Origin: Alphaproteobacteria bacterium PA2
GTDB taxonomy: Bacteria; Pseudomonadota; Alphaproteobacteria; Caulobacterales; Caulobacteraceae
Length of the DNA stretch: 64,000 nucleotides
Direction of reading: 5' to 3'
NCBI GenBank assembly: GCA_002256425.1
Contig: NKIZ01000001.1
Location: 1 to 64,000 of the forward strand
Shown here one piece after another: positions 47,258-56,300 of the stretch. The notes below the pieces were generated by a model that saw only the letters and a list, made by a program, of their open reading frames with translations, searched no databases and was not told the DNA's origin. The first letter of the stretch is position 1. The number at the start of each line of letters is the position of its first letter. Both the position numbers and the translations under genes were made by a program.

Positions 47258-49221
47258 GCGGCTTCAAGATCCAGGGTGACAGGACGCTCTTCAAGTCCGC
47301 CCGAAGCCGGGACGGCGACCGGCGTGAAGGCCTGCCGGCGGGCGCGGGGCTGGCCGACTTCAAAGCCCAGCTCCTCGGGCGTCAGCAGGAAGCCGCGATA
47401 GCGCAGGAACTGGCCGACCTCAGGACGAGAAGTCAGCATGGAGAGGGCCGGCGCAATCAGCAGGGGCAGGACGATGGGCGAAAAGACCAGGCTTAGGTCC
47501 GGACGGGCCAGCAGGGCCGCCGCGAAGACCATTCCGGCGCGCAGCTCCCAGGCGTGGAACCGGCAGGCTTCCGCCCAGGTGATCCTGTCGGCCTCGCGCT
47601 GCTGGGGACGCCAGCCGGAGTCCTTGCCGCTAAAGATCTCGATCAGCATGCGGGTGTGGCTGACCATCATGATCGGCGCCATGACCATGGACATGAACAT
47701 TTCCAGGGCCGCGCCCTTGATGATCGAGGCCGAGCCGCCGAAGGCCGCGCGCTCGTTCTCGCGGGACATGACCAGGATGGAGCCGAGCAGTTTGGGACCA
47801 AACAGCAGGAGCCAGGTCAGGGCGGTCATCCAGATCAGGGCATAACCGTCATGGCGGGGCAGGACGATGGTCCGCCAGCCGCCGAGGGTGGCGATTTCTT
47901 CCAGCTTGGGGGCCGTCTGGAACTGGATCATCAGGGCGGTCAGCAGGGACATGAACCAGAGGGGCGAGGCCCAGTAGGCCATGACGCCAATCACCATCTG
48001 AAGCCGGCTCATGGGCGTCAGGCCCGGCGCGGTCAGCAGTTGCAGGTGCTGCATGTTGCCCTGGCACCACCGGCGGTCCCTGGACATGAAGGCCTGCAGG
48101 GATGGCGGGGATTCCTCATAGGTTCCGCCGAGGGCTGCGGTCAAGTGAACACCCCAACCGGCGCGGCGCAGGAGGGAGGCCTCCACCACGTCATGGCTCA
48201 TCACATGGCCGCCGAAGGGCTTGCGTCCCGGCAGGACCGGCAGGCCGCAGCACTGGGCGAAGGCCGCGGTGCGGACAATGGCGTTGTGGCCCCAATAGCT
48301 GGACTCAGAGCCCGACCACCAGGCCAGACCGGCGCCGGCGACCCGGCCATAGAGCCGCACGCCGAACTGCTGGGTGCGCTGATAGAGGGTCTCGCCCGCA
48401 ACGATGGACGGCGTGGTCTGGATCAGGCCGATATCCGGCTTGCGCTCCATGGCGTCCACCAGATGCATCAGGGTCTCGCCGGACATGGTGCTGTCGGCGT
48501 CGAGAATGACCATGGTTTCGTAGGCCGCGCCGTGGTTTTGCACCCAGTCGGCGATATTGCCGGCCTTGCGCTCGGTGTTCTTGTCTCGGCGGCGATAGAA
48601 GGCCCGGCAGTGCGAGGTCACCCGGAAGGACTGGAAGGCGGCCCACTCTGCAGCTGCGGCGTCCTCCTGGGTGGAGTCCGAGAGGACGAAAATGTCGAAG
48701 GCGCTGGCGGCGTCGAGCCTGGCCAGGGACCGCTCAATACCGCTCAGACGTCCAAAGGCCGCCGAGGCGTCTTCGTTATAGAGGGGCATGAGAAGGGCGG
48801 TGCGGGTCTGGGGGCGGCGGGCGACTGGACGGAAATCCAGGTCATCATGGGTTCCGCGGACGCGCTGCAGGATGAAACCCGCCAGGGCGCTGACAAACCA
48901 GCAGGAGATCGGAATGGTCAGGGCGCCAAACAGGGCCAGGGCCAGGATTTCCAGGGTGCTGAACCCGTCTTCGGCATAGATCTTGGCCGGCGTCAGGAAG
49001 GCCAGAAAGGCCAGGACCAGGGTAGAGGCGAAGATCACCGTGCGGCGCAGGGCGATGTTTCCCGGGCTGGTGCTGGGCCGGAAGTCGCCGAGGGAGGTTT
49101 CAAAGGACTGGCGCGGCATGTCGAGGGGCGCCGGGCTGGGCATCCAGGTACGTGATTCAGCCTCGGCCTGACCGAAGGCCTCTTCCATCACGCCAATGCT
49201 ATGGTTGCTCAACGCGTCCAT
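47254..49221 (-). CDS. opgH: Glucans biosynthesis glucosyltransferase OpgH (MdoH)
   Basis: A 655-residue inner-membrane GT2 enzyme that makes and translocates the osmoregulated periplasmic glucan backbone. It has two N-terminal helices, the GT2 core (LMPLYNEDASAAFGRL; VILDADSTMSGET; SHDVVEASLLRRAGWGVHL; RDRRWCQGNMQHLQLL - the D, D, D and QxxRW-like motifs) and several C-terminal helices. opgG/opgD are not in the window. The upstream gap (49222-49453) contains GATCAC repeats but no assigned promoter. Confidence 0.93.
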   Translation of the reverse strand: MDALSNHSIGVMEEAFGQAEAESRTWMPSPAPLDMPRQSFETSLGDFRPSTSPGNIALRRTVIFASTLVLAFLAFLTPAKIYAEDGFSTLEILALALFGALTIPISCWFVSALAGFILQRVRGTHDDLDFRPVARRPQTRTALLMPLYNEDASAAFGRLSGIERSLARLDAASAFDIFVLSDSTQEDAAAAEWAAFQSFRVTSHCRAFYRRRDKNTERKAGNIADWVQNHGAAYETMVILDADSTMSGETLMHLVDAMERKPDIGLIQTTPSIVAGETLYQRTQQFGVRLYGRVAGAGLAWWSGSESSYWGHNAIVRTAAFAQCCGLPVLPGRKPFGGHVMSHDVVEASLLRRAGWGVHLTAALGGTYEESPPSLQAFMSRDRRWCQGNMQHLQLLTAPGLTPMSRLQMVIGVMAYWASPLWFMSLLTALMIQFQTAPKLEEIATLGGWRTIVLPRHDGYALIWMTALTWLLLFGPKLLGSILVMSRENERAAFGGSASIIKGAALEMFMSMVMAPIMMVSHTRMLIEIFSGKDSGWRPQQREADRITWAEACRFHAWELRAGMVFAAALLARPDLSLVFSPIVLPLLIAPALSMLTSRPEVGQFLRYRGFLLTPEELGFEVGQPRARRQAFTPVAVPASGGLEERPVTLDLEAA

Positions 49222-49453
49222 AATGCCCGTCCGCCCATGCGATCACTTTTCGATCACAAAAGCGTTATGCTGCAATGCGAGGGAAACAATCAAGCCCTCT
49301 CGTGCAACCGAACAAAAATTAACAAATTCGGGGGCTTCGAGTAGAAATCAGGCGCCCTGAGCGGCTGGCGCCTCAGACATAAGCGCCAGAGGAAAAACGA
49401 TCACGAAATCGAGAGGTTGCGGTTGCGAAGGCCGGGATTCCCGACCCGCAAGG

Positions 49454-50095
49454 TTAAGACGCGATGGGGGGTTCACGCCCAAGGGCCAGAAGTCGTCGCT
49501 CCAGGACAAAGGCGGCGACTCCGGTCCAGCCTACCAGAACGAAGGCGAAAGCCCGCTCCCACCAGCCGACATTGAAGTCGTTGACCAGACCCTTGAACAC
49601 CAGATGCTTGGTCAGGACGGTAAGCACCGCCATGGCCACGAAGACCAGGGCCAGGAACCGGCGGAGGGGCGCCAGATCCGCCGTCGTGCGGAAGCCCCAC
49701 AGCATGGCCAGGGGCGCCAGCTGGATGCCAAGGCCAAGATTGATGGCCAGGTGCCTTGGGTCGGGCCAGGGATAGATGCTGGCGATCACCATGCCGACTC
49801 CGGCCAGAACGAAGCATAGCGCGGTGACCAGGGCCGGAAGGCGACCGCCGCCCAGGGCCAGCATGGCCAGACCAAAACCTATGCCGCCGAGGGCCGCGCC
49901 AATTCCCGAAACAATGACGCCGGTGTTGAAGATGGCCGGATGGATGGCGTGGGCCCCGCCAAGCTCGCTCAGATACTGACGGGCATGATTGAAGCCCGGA
50001 TAGGCTGCTACGGCCAGGGCTACGGCGCAGAAGGCAAAGACTGGGGCGAACATCCCGATCTGCAACAGGAATCTGTGGCTTCGATACCGGGCCAT
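49454..50095 (-). CDS. DUF998 family membrane protein
   Basis: A 213-residue polytopic membrane protein with about six hydrophobic helices and the DUF998 signature YLSELGGAHAIHPAIFN after the first helix. Its function is unknown. It starts 4 bases after the stop of the acyltransferase gene on the same strand, so the two form an operon. Confidence 0.82.
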   Translation of the reverse strand: MARYRSHRFLLQIGMFAPVFAFCAVALAVAAYPGFNHARQYLSELGGAHAIHPAIFNTGVIVSGIGAALGGIGFGLAMLALGGGRLPALVTALCFVLAGVGMVIASIYPWPDPRHLAINLGLGIQLAPLAMLWGFRTTADLAPLRRFLALVFVAMAVLTVLTKHLVFKGLVNDFNVGWWERAFAFVLVGWTGVAAFVLERRLLALGREPPIAS

Positions 50096-50099
50096 GGTC

Positions 50100-51242
50100 C
50101 TACGAGGCTCCCTTGACCTGGGAGAAGGGCTTCAGACCCCAGAGAGGCCTGATCGGGCCGATGCGCCGCACGATCTCATAGACCAGCAAGCTGCCGCCAA
50201 GGGTGAAGGTCAGGAACAGGAAGGCTTCAGCCGCCACCGGCAATTGCATGGGCTTGAGCACCCAGATCGCGACGACCAGCAGGGTCTGGTGCGCCAGATA
50301 ACAGGGAAAGACCGCATCGGTGAGATAGCGCAGCAGGGGCCCGTCCGAATTGCGGATGTGAAGGCTCGCGAAGCCAAGAATGGCGCCGATGGTCGCCCAC
50401 TGATCAATGGCGAAGACCAGGTTCTTCAGCAGGCCCCCATGCTCGGTCATGGCGTTGGGATCGGCTTCCAGGACGATGAGAGCAGGAAGGGCGCTGACGG
50501 CCGTCGCCAGAAACAACCAGCGAAGTCGCTCGAAGTTCGCCCAGACTTCGTCACGCAGGGCCAGTTGGAAACCCAGCAGGAAGACACCGAAGGAGGCGGC
50601 GTGATTGTACCAGTCTGCGGTCAGGTGATTTGAGAGACCGAACCTTGCAAACAGCAGCTGGCGGGCCACGGCCAGGTAGATGATCGGGATCACCAGGAGC
50701 CTCCAGCCGCTGAACACCCGGATGAAGGCCGCCTCAAGCCCCGCCTGCAGTCTTGGCAGGGCCAGGAGGCCGACAATGATCAGGCTGTAGACAGAGATGT
50801 AGAGGACGAACCAGATGTGGTTCAGGGGAATGCCATCGGCAAATCCAGCGGGGCTGAACTCCGACAGCCACCAGGCCCAGAGGCCCTGGTTCCAGCTGCC
50901 CTTGTCCATGGCCTCGATCCACGACTGTGGCGGCACCAGCACCAGAACGCCGAAGAAGAAGGGCGGCGCCAGCCGGGCCAGCCGGGCCTTGAGCACCTCA
51001 CCGGGGGCGCGGCGTCGGCTCATGAAGCGCAGGGCGACGCCGGACACAAAGAACAGAAGGGTCAGGCGCCAGGGATTGGTGACCAGGGCGGCATAGCGCA
51101 GGGGCTCGAAGGTGTAACGACTGTGGACGTGCCAGTCCCAGGGCGCATAGACCAGACCCACATGATAAAGGATCAGGAGGCCAAAAGCGGCCACCCGGAT
51201 CCAGTCTATATCAGCGCGGCGGTTTGCAGGCGGCGTGGACAC
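50100..51242 (-). CDS. Acyltransferase 3 family membrane protein (OpgC-like)
   Basis: A 380-residue integral membrane protein with about ten helices. It opens RADIDWIRVAAFGLLILYHVG (the D-x-x-R/H and His of the acyltransferase 3 family) and has a FFVSGVALRFMSRR stretch. Members O-acetylate or succinylate cell-surface sugars, such as periplasmic glucans (OpgC). The nearby opgH gene suggests that periplasmic glucan might be the acceptor, but this is inferred. Starts at GTG 51242. Confidence 0.8.
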   Translation of the reverse strand: MSTPPANRRADIDWIRVAAFGLLILYHVGLVYAPWDWHVHSRYTFEPLRYAALVTNPWRLTLLFFVSGVALRFMSRRRAPGEVLKARLARLAPPFFFGVLVLVPPQSWIEAMDKGSWNQGLWAWWLSEFSPAGFADGIPLNHIWFVLYISVYSLIIVGLLALPRLQAGLEAAFIRVFSGWRLLVIPIIYLAVARQLLFARFGLSNHLTADWYNHAASFGVFLLGFQLALRDEVWANFERLRWLFLATAVSALPALIVLEADPNAMTEHGGLLKNLVFAIDQWATIGAILGFASLHIRNSDGPLLRYLTDAVFPCYLAHQTLLVVAIWVLKPMQLPVAAEAFLFLTFTLGGSLLVYEIVRRIGPIRPLWGLKPFSQVKGAS

Positions 51243-51296
51243 AGAGTCCCTATGCGTCGGCTCGCATTGGTTTGTCCACGCACAAGCGGCTGATTT

Positions 51297-51890
51297 TTAC
51301 GCGAAGTCCCTGGCGAGTTCAGCCCGGGTCGCCGGGTTGAGGACCGCCATATGGGCGTAACTCTCATGGTCGCAGCCGACCATGACCTGCACGCCGGGGT
51401 TCCGGAATACCGCCACATGCTCCGCGCTCAGGGGGAAGTGCAGGAAGTGCACGGACGAGGTCTTTCCGTCATCGCGGGTCCGTTCCACGTCGCCCTCGGG
51501 CACAGCATAGATCCGGTCCTCGCCCACCTGGATGAAGAGCCGGTCCTCGACTCCGCCCAGCTTGGCCAGGATGACCGCCCGGCGGACCTCGTCCTCGATT
51601 TCGAACATGACCGTGGCGATCAGTTCCCGGCCCTGGGGGATCAGGGGATTATAGGCGGCCAGCTCGTCGGCGATCTGGGCCTCGCCGCCTTTCTCGATCA
51701 GCAGCATTTCCTGGATCTGGAACAGCATGGTGTCGAAGCACTCGAAATAGAACGAGCAGAACGGACCCAGGTCGATGCGGCGGGCCCGCTTCATGGGCAG
51801 GAGGGCGGCGCGACGTTCCTTGCGGACCTTGGCGAACTCGGCGTCCGGGATCAGGTCGGCGCGGGTGATCAGGCGTTGGGTGGCGGGCAT
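51297..51890 (-). CDS. DUF3501 family protein
   Basis: A 197-residue soluble protein of the DUF3501 family: ADLIPDAEFAKVRKERRAALLPMKRARRIDLGPF and FECFDTMLFQIQEMLLIEK. The function is unknown, but members are consistently encoded beside rubrerythrin and a two-[4Fe-4S] oxidoreductase, as here (4-base gap). It is the last gene of that operon. Confidence 0.85.
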   Translation of the reverse strand: MPATQRLITRADLIPDAEFAKVRKERRAALLPMKRARRIDLGPFCSFYFECFDTMLFQIQEMLLIEKGGEAQIADELAAYNPLIPQGRELIATVMFEIEDEVRRAVILAKLGGVEDRLFIQVGEDRIYAVPEGDVERTRDDGKTSSVHFLHFPLSAEHVAVFRNPGVQVMVGCDHESYAHMAVLNPATRAELARDFA

Positions 51891-51894
51891 GGTG

Positions 51895-53256
51895 TCAGAA
51901 AACTCCGTAGGCGCGGGCCAGGATTTCGATGGGGTGGGACTGACGGGGGGTGAGATTGGGGCCGGTCTCGGCGATCAGCATCTGTCCCAGGTGTTTGCAG
52001 GCCAGAGGACAGTCCGAGCACAGCTCGGCCGAGCCCTTCTGGGCCACCTGCCTTGCGGCGGGCTTTCCGACCTTCAGCGCCAGGGGATAGGTGTCCTTCA
52101 TGACGCCGAAGGTGCCGCCGTGGCCGGAGCACCGCTCGACCACCTCGACCTTGGTGTCGGGGATCAGGCGCAGCATGTCGGCCGACCGGGCGCCCATATT
52201 CTGGGCCCGGGCGTGACAGGCGTGGTGGACCGTGACGCCGCCCTCGACCGGAGAGAGGCCCGGCGCCAGGCCGACCGACTTTGACAGGTCGACCACATAT
52301 TCACAGATGTCGCGGGTGGCGGCAGAGAGCGCGCGGACCTGCTCATCCTCGGGCAGCAGCAGGGGCCATTCGAACTTCATCATCAGGCCGCAGGAGGCGG
52401 TCAGGGCGGCCACTTCGTAACCCTGCTCGATATAGGGGGCGAAGGCGGCGGCGACCCGTTTCGCACGACCGGCTACATCGCTGAGGTCGCCGGATTCCAG
52501 CTGGGGCATGCCGCAGCATTCCGGATAGACCAGCTTGGCCTCGACCCCCTGCTTGGCCAGGACACGGGCGGCGGCGACCGCCGTGTCGGGGGTGTTGTAG
52601 TCGACGAAACAGGTGGCGTAGAGGGCGACCTTGCGCTGACCGAAGGCCGGGCCCGCCGGATCAGGGGCGATCGGCGTCGGCAGCAGGTCTGTCGCGGTCT
52701 TGGAGTGATACTTGGGCAGCTCGACCTCGGCGTCGATCTCTGCGATCGCCTCCAGCAGCTTGCGCAGGGGGGTGTTCTTGCGGGCCGTGGCCCAGTTGGC
52801 GATCTTCGCCACCGGCTTGGCCATCTTGCCATTGCGGTCGGTCTGACCCAGCTGGTCGCGGACAAAATCGCGCTCTCCAGCCCGGCGCTTGGCGGCCCGG
52901 TAGCGCAGGATCAGGTGGGGAATGTCGATGTCAAATTCGTGCGGCGGCACATAGGGGCACTTGGTGAGGAAGCACATGTCGCACAGGGTGCAGGCCTCAT
53001 CGACCTTGGCGTAGTCAGACTTGGCGACGCTGTCGAGTTCACCGGTCTTGGACTCATCGATCAGGTCGAAGAGCCGGGGGAAGCTGTCGCACAGGTTAAA
53101 GCACCGGCGGCAGGTGTGGCAGATGTCGAACTGGCGCTCCATCTCCTTCTCGACGGCGGCGAGGTCGTAATAGGCCTCGTCCTGCCAGGCGATGGGATGA
53201 CGGAAGGGCGCATCAAGGCTGCCCTCGCGCGCGGGCGCTTTGGGGGTGTCGGCCAT
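51895..53256 (-). CDS. Heterodisulfide-reductase/GlpC-like Fe-S oxidoreductase
   Basis: A 453-residue protein with two ferredoxin-type [4Fe-4S] motifs (CHTCRRCFNLCD at about residues 43-54; CTLCDMCFLTKCP at about 88-100) and two C-terminal CCG domains (YPECCGMPQLESGD; VERCSGHGGTFG) as in GlpC and HdrD. It probably passes electrons between a thiol or quinone pool and the rubrerythrin encoded upstream. The partner dehydrogenase is not apparent. Middle gene of the operon. Confidence 0.88.
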   Translation of the reverse strand: MADTPKAPAREGSLDAPFRHPIAWQDEAYYDLAAVEKEMERQFDICHTCRRCFNLCDSFPRLFDLIDESKTGELDSVAKSDYAKVDEACTLCDMCFLTKCPYVPPHEFDIDIPHLILRYRAAKRRAGERDFVRDQLGQTDRNGKMAKPVAKIANWATARKNTPLRKLLEAIAEIDAEVELPKYHSKTATDLLPTPIAPDPAGPAFGQRKVALYATCFVDYNTPDTAVAAARVLAKQGVEAKLVYPECCGMPQLESGDLSDVAGRAKRVAAAFAPYIEQGYEVAALTASCGLMMKFEWPLLLPEDEQVRALSAATRDICEYVVDLSKSVGLAPGLSPVEGGVTVHHACHARAQNMGARSADMLRLIPDTKVEVVERCSGHGGTFGVMKDTYPLALKVGKPAARQVAQKGSAELCSDCPLACKHLGQMLIAETGPNLTPRQSHPIEILARAYGVF

Positions 53257-53348
53257 GGTGACCTCCAGTTCGGATTGGGTGCGAGGGCCGCGGGGGTTTG
53301 CGGCGGATGATCGCCCTTCGCCGGATGACGAAGGGCGACCCGTCAGTC

Positions 53349-53765
53349 TTAGTCCATGGAGTCCAGGGCGCGCTGGAAGCGGCCGGCATGGGACTTTTCA
53401 GCCTTGGCGAGGGTTTCGAACCAGTCAGCGATTTCGTCGAAGCCTTCTTCGCGGGCGGTGCGCGCCATGCCCGGATACATGTCGGTGTATTCGTGGGTCT
53501 CACCGGCGATGGAGGCCTTGAGGTTGTTCTCGGTGCCGCCGATGGGCAGGCCGGTGGCCGGATCGCCGACTTCTTCCATGAATTCCAGGTGGCCGTGGGC
53601 GTGGCCGGTCTCGCCTTCGGCGGTGGAGCGGAACACGGCGGCGACGTCGTTATAGCCTTCCACGTCGGCCTTCTGCGCGAAGTACAGATAACGGCGGTTG
53701 GCCTGGCTTTCGCCGGCGAAGGCGGCTTTCAGGTTTTCCAGGGTCTTGCTGGCGGCGAGGCTCAT
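53349..53765 (-). CDS. Rubrerythrin (erythrin-only, no rubredoxin domain)
   Basis: A 138-residue ferritin-like diiron protein: [25 protein letters not shown] and the E-x-x-H/H-x-x-E pair in [15 protein letters not shown] provide the diiron ligands, with [12 protein letters not shown] at the end. There are no cysteines, so the C-terminal rubredoxin-like domain is missing. Rubrerythrins reduce H2O2. The ATG at 53765 starts the conserved protein; an earlier in-frame start at 53867 would include the OxyR-like site. First gene of the operon with the Fe-S oxidoreductase and DUF3501. Confidence 0.9.
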   Translation of the reverse strand: MSLAASKTLENLKAAFAGESQANRRYLYFAQKADVEGYNDVAAVFRSTAEGETGHAHGHLEFMEEVGDPATGLPIGGTENNLKASIAGETHEYTDMYPGMARTAREEGFDEIADWFETLAKAEKSHAGRFQRALDSMD

Positions 53766-53843
53766 CGTCTTCTCCGATTTGGATGTCCGCGCCCGGGCGC
53801 GGTTTGCAGCGACTCTCCTAGGCCAAACCAGCGCATAGACCCA

Positions 53844-53880
53844 ATCAAAAGAATCTATGCCCAGCATAGGTTCAATCTAT
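53844..53880. promoter_or_regulatory. OxyR-type binding site between rubrerythrin and Rieske genes
   Basis: The sequence contains CTAT (53855-53858), 7 bases, ATAG (53866-53869), GTTCAAT, CTAT (53877-53880). The half ATAG-N-T-N3-A-N-CTAT matches the OxyR consensus perfectly, and three of the four 10-bp-spaced ATAG/CTAT elements are present (the fourth is ATCA at 53844). It lies about 80-115 bases before the rubrerythrin start and 47-83 before the Rieske start. Confidence 0.65.
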
Positions 53881-53926
53881 GAAAACCGCTGATTGACCTG
53901 AACCTCTCGATCAGGATGCTGGGGGC

Positions 53927-54922
53927 ATGCAACTGACCCTGCCCTCTTCCTTCTATCGCGACCCCCAAGCTTATGCCCGGGACCGCGCGGACATCTTCGC
54001 CGCCGGCTGGCAGTTCCTGGGCCACGGGAGCGAAGTCGCCCTGTCGGGCGATGTCCTGGCCGGGGATGTGGCCGGATGGCCGGTCCTGGTGGTCCGCACC
54101 CCGGAGGGCGGGCTGAAGGGCTTCCATAATGTCTGCCGGCACCGGGCCGGGCCCCTGGTCCCTGACGGCGCCAGCCATTGCGGCGGCGAACTGACCTGCA
54201 GGTATCACGGCTGGCGCTACGCCCTGGACGGCCGCCTGCGCAGCGCGGTGGACTTTGGCGCCGCCGAGGGGTTCGACCCCCGGGAGTTTGGCCTCTTCCC
54301 GGTGACCATCGAGGTCTGGCGGGGCTTCATCTTCGTCAATGTCGACGGCAAGGCCGGGCCGCTTTCCGAGCTTACCGCCCCGCTGGATGGCCTGTTCGAC
54401 GCCCATGGGGTCACGACGGGCCCAGCCACCCTGCGCCGCAGTCACGACCTGGACTGCAACTGGAAGACCTATGTGGAGAACTATCTGGAGGGCTATCACA
54501 TCTCGGCCGTCCACCCGAAGCTGGCCTCCGAGGTCAAGCCCTCCACCTATCGGGTCCGCATGGTGGAGTCCGCCGCGGTCCACGAGGTGGAGACCCTCAG
54601 CGGGGTCAATGACGGCCTCTGGGTCTGGCTCTGGCCGAACCTGGCTTTCAATGTCTATCGCTATGGCCTGATGGTCGAGCACATGCGGCCCCTCGGTCAC
54701 AACCGCACCCGGCTGGACTATCTCTACTTCTATGACCCGGCCACCTCGGACATGGAGGCCGTGCTCGAGACCTCGGATGGCCTGACCCTCGAGGACAAGG
54801 TGATCTGCGAGGCGGTCCAGCGGAACCTTGACGCCGGGGTCTATACCTCAGGCGTCCTCTCCCCCCGCCACGAGGGCGCCCTGGCCTGGTTCCAGTCAAA
54901 GATCGCCGGGATCCACGGGTGA
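53927..54922 (+). CDS. Rieske (2Fe-2S) aromatic-ring-hydroxylating-type oxygenase, alpha subunit
   Basis: A 331-residue oxygenase. The Rieske cluster is CRHRAG...CRYHGW (about residues 71-101), and the mononuclear iron site is ENYLEGYHISAVHPK (His-x4-His). It lacks any visible reductase domain, so electron donors come from elsewhere. The overall form is that of the choline monooxygenase/carnitine-oxygenase-like group, which demethylate or hydroxylate amines, but the substrate is unknown. The next gene, an APC permease, overlaps by GTGA. Confidence 0.85.
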   Translation: MQLTLPSSFYRDPQAYARDRADIFAAGWQFLGHGSEVALSGDVLAGDVAGWPVLVVRTPEGGLKGFHNVCRHRAGPLVPDGASHCGGELTCRYHGWRYALDGRLRSAVDFGAAEGFDPREFGLFPVTIEVWRGFIFVNVDGKAGPLSELTAPLDGLFDAHGVTTGPATLRRSHDLDCNWKTYVENYLEGYHISAVHPKLASEVKPSTYRVRMVESAAVHEVETLSGVNDGLWVWLWPNLAFNVYRYGLMVEHMRPLGHNRTRLDYLYFYDPATSDMEAVLETSDGLTLEDKVICEAVQRNLDAGVYTSGVLSPRHEGALAWFQSKIAGIHG

Positions 54923-56244
54923 GCCTGGAGCCAAAGCCAGGGGGGGTCGCAAAACTCGGCGTTCTCGCCGCAATCCTGCTGACGGCGGGCAACATGATCG
55001 GCTCGGGGGTCTATCTCCTGCCGGCCACCCTGGGCGCCTATGGCTCCATCACAATCCTGTCCTGGGCCATAGCCAGTTCAGGCGCCCTGGTCCTGGCCCT
55101 GGTCTTTGGCCTGCTGGGGGTCTTGCGGCCCACAGGCGACGGCGTGGTGGCCTATGCCGGACAGGACCTGCATCCGGCCCTGGGCCATGTGAGCTGGTTC
55201 GCCTACTGGCTGAACTGCTGGGTCGGGACCACGGCCATCGCCGTGGCTGCTGTGGGATACCTGGCCTATTTCATCCCTGCCCTGGCGGCGCCGGGACCAG
55301 CCCTGGCCGCCGTCCTGGCCAGCATCTGGCTCTTCACCCTGGCCAATCTGGTCGGCCCCCGACTGGTGGCCCGGATCGGCGGCGCCACCCTGCTGCTCGG
55401 TCTGGCGCCCATCATCCTGGCCATGGGGATCGGCATCCTGGCCTTTGACCCGGCCCTCTTTCAGGCCTCATGGAATGTCAGCGGCAAGCCCGACGCCGCC
55501 GCCATGAGCCTGGCCGTCACCCCGGTCTTCTGGGCCTTTCTGGGGCTGGAGAGCGCCAATGTCGCCGCCCGGGTGATCGACAATCCCCGGCGCAACCTGC
55601 CCATTGTCGCGGTGGGCGGGGTCCTGCTGGCCGCAGCGGTCTATATGGCCGCCTCGGTGGCCATCATGGGCCTGATGCCCGCAAAGGCGCTGGCCGCCTC
55701 AACCGCCCCCTTCGCCGACGCCATTGCCCACATAGCCGGCCCCCTGGCGGCCGGGCTGGTGGCCTTCTGCGCCTTCGCCAAGGCCTCGGGCTCCCTCGGC
55801 GGCTGGGTCCTGCTCACCGCCGAGACCGGCCGGGCCGGCGCCCAGGCCGGCTATCTGCCGAAATTCGCCACCGAGACCCCAGAGGCGCCCCGCCGCACCC
55901 GGGACATCCTCGTGGCCGGCCTGCTGATGAGTCTCGCCAGCTGGGGCAGCATGTCGCCGACCCTGGGCAAGCAGTTCTCCCTGCTGATCAACCTGTCGGT
56001 CATGCTGTCCATGGTGCTCTACCTGCTCTGCGCGCTCAGCCTCTGCCGGGCGGCGCGGGATCAGGCCACGGCGCGCAGCCGGCTGGCGACCCTGGCTGTA
56101 GGCCTGGCGGGGGCAGGCTTCACCCTGTGGGTCATGGCGACGGCAGACCCGACCCTGCGGGGACCGACCGTCATTGCCGTAGGGATCAGCCTTGGCCTCT
56201 GGGGCCTGTCACGGCTGAGGCAAGGGCGACGACCCGACGTGTGA
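54919..56244 (+). CDS. APC superfamily amino-acid/polyamine permease
   Basis: A 441-residue, 12-helix transporter. TAGNMIGSGVYLLPATLGAYG at TM1 is the substrate/ion loop of AdiC/PotE-like APC proteins. WVGTTAIAVAAVGY and a helix-rich remainder fit. It starts with GTG at 54919, overlapping the oxygenase stop, so it may import the oxygenase substrate, possibly an amine. This is inference from context. Confidence 0.82.
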   Translation: MSLEPKPGGVAKLGVLAAILLTAGNMIGSGVYLLPATLGAYGSITILSWAIASSGALVLALVFGLLGVLRPTGDGVVAYAGQDLHPALGHVSWFAYWLNCWVGTTAIAVAAVGYLAYFIPALAAPGPALAAVLASIWLFTLANLVGPRLVARIGGATLLLGLAPIILAMGIGILAFDPALFQASWNVSGKPDAAAMSLAVTPVFWAFLGLESANVAARVIDNPRRNLPIVAVGGVLLAAAVYMAASVAIMGLMPAKALAASTAPFADAIAHIAGPLAAGLVAFCAFAKASGSLGGWVLLTAETGRAGAQAGYLPKFATETPEAPRRTRDILVAGLLMSLASWGSMSPTLGKQFSLLINLSVMLSMVLYLLCALSLCRAARDQATARSRLATLAVGLAGAGFTLWVMATADPTLRGPTVIAVGISLGLWGLSRLRQGRRPDV

Positions 56245-56300
56245 CTGCTGACCCGTTTGCGACTAGAGTTGGACCATCCCCTAAGTTCAGAACCCCAGCC

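Noticed and set aside
47554-49155. 533-codon forward open reading frame opposite opgH
   Set aside because: Shadow of opgH, no recognisable domain.
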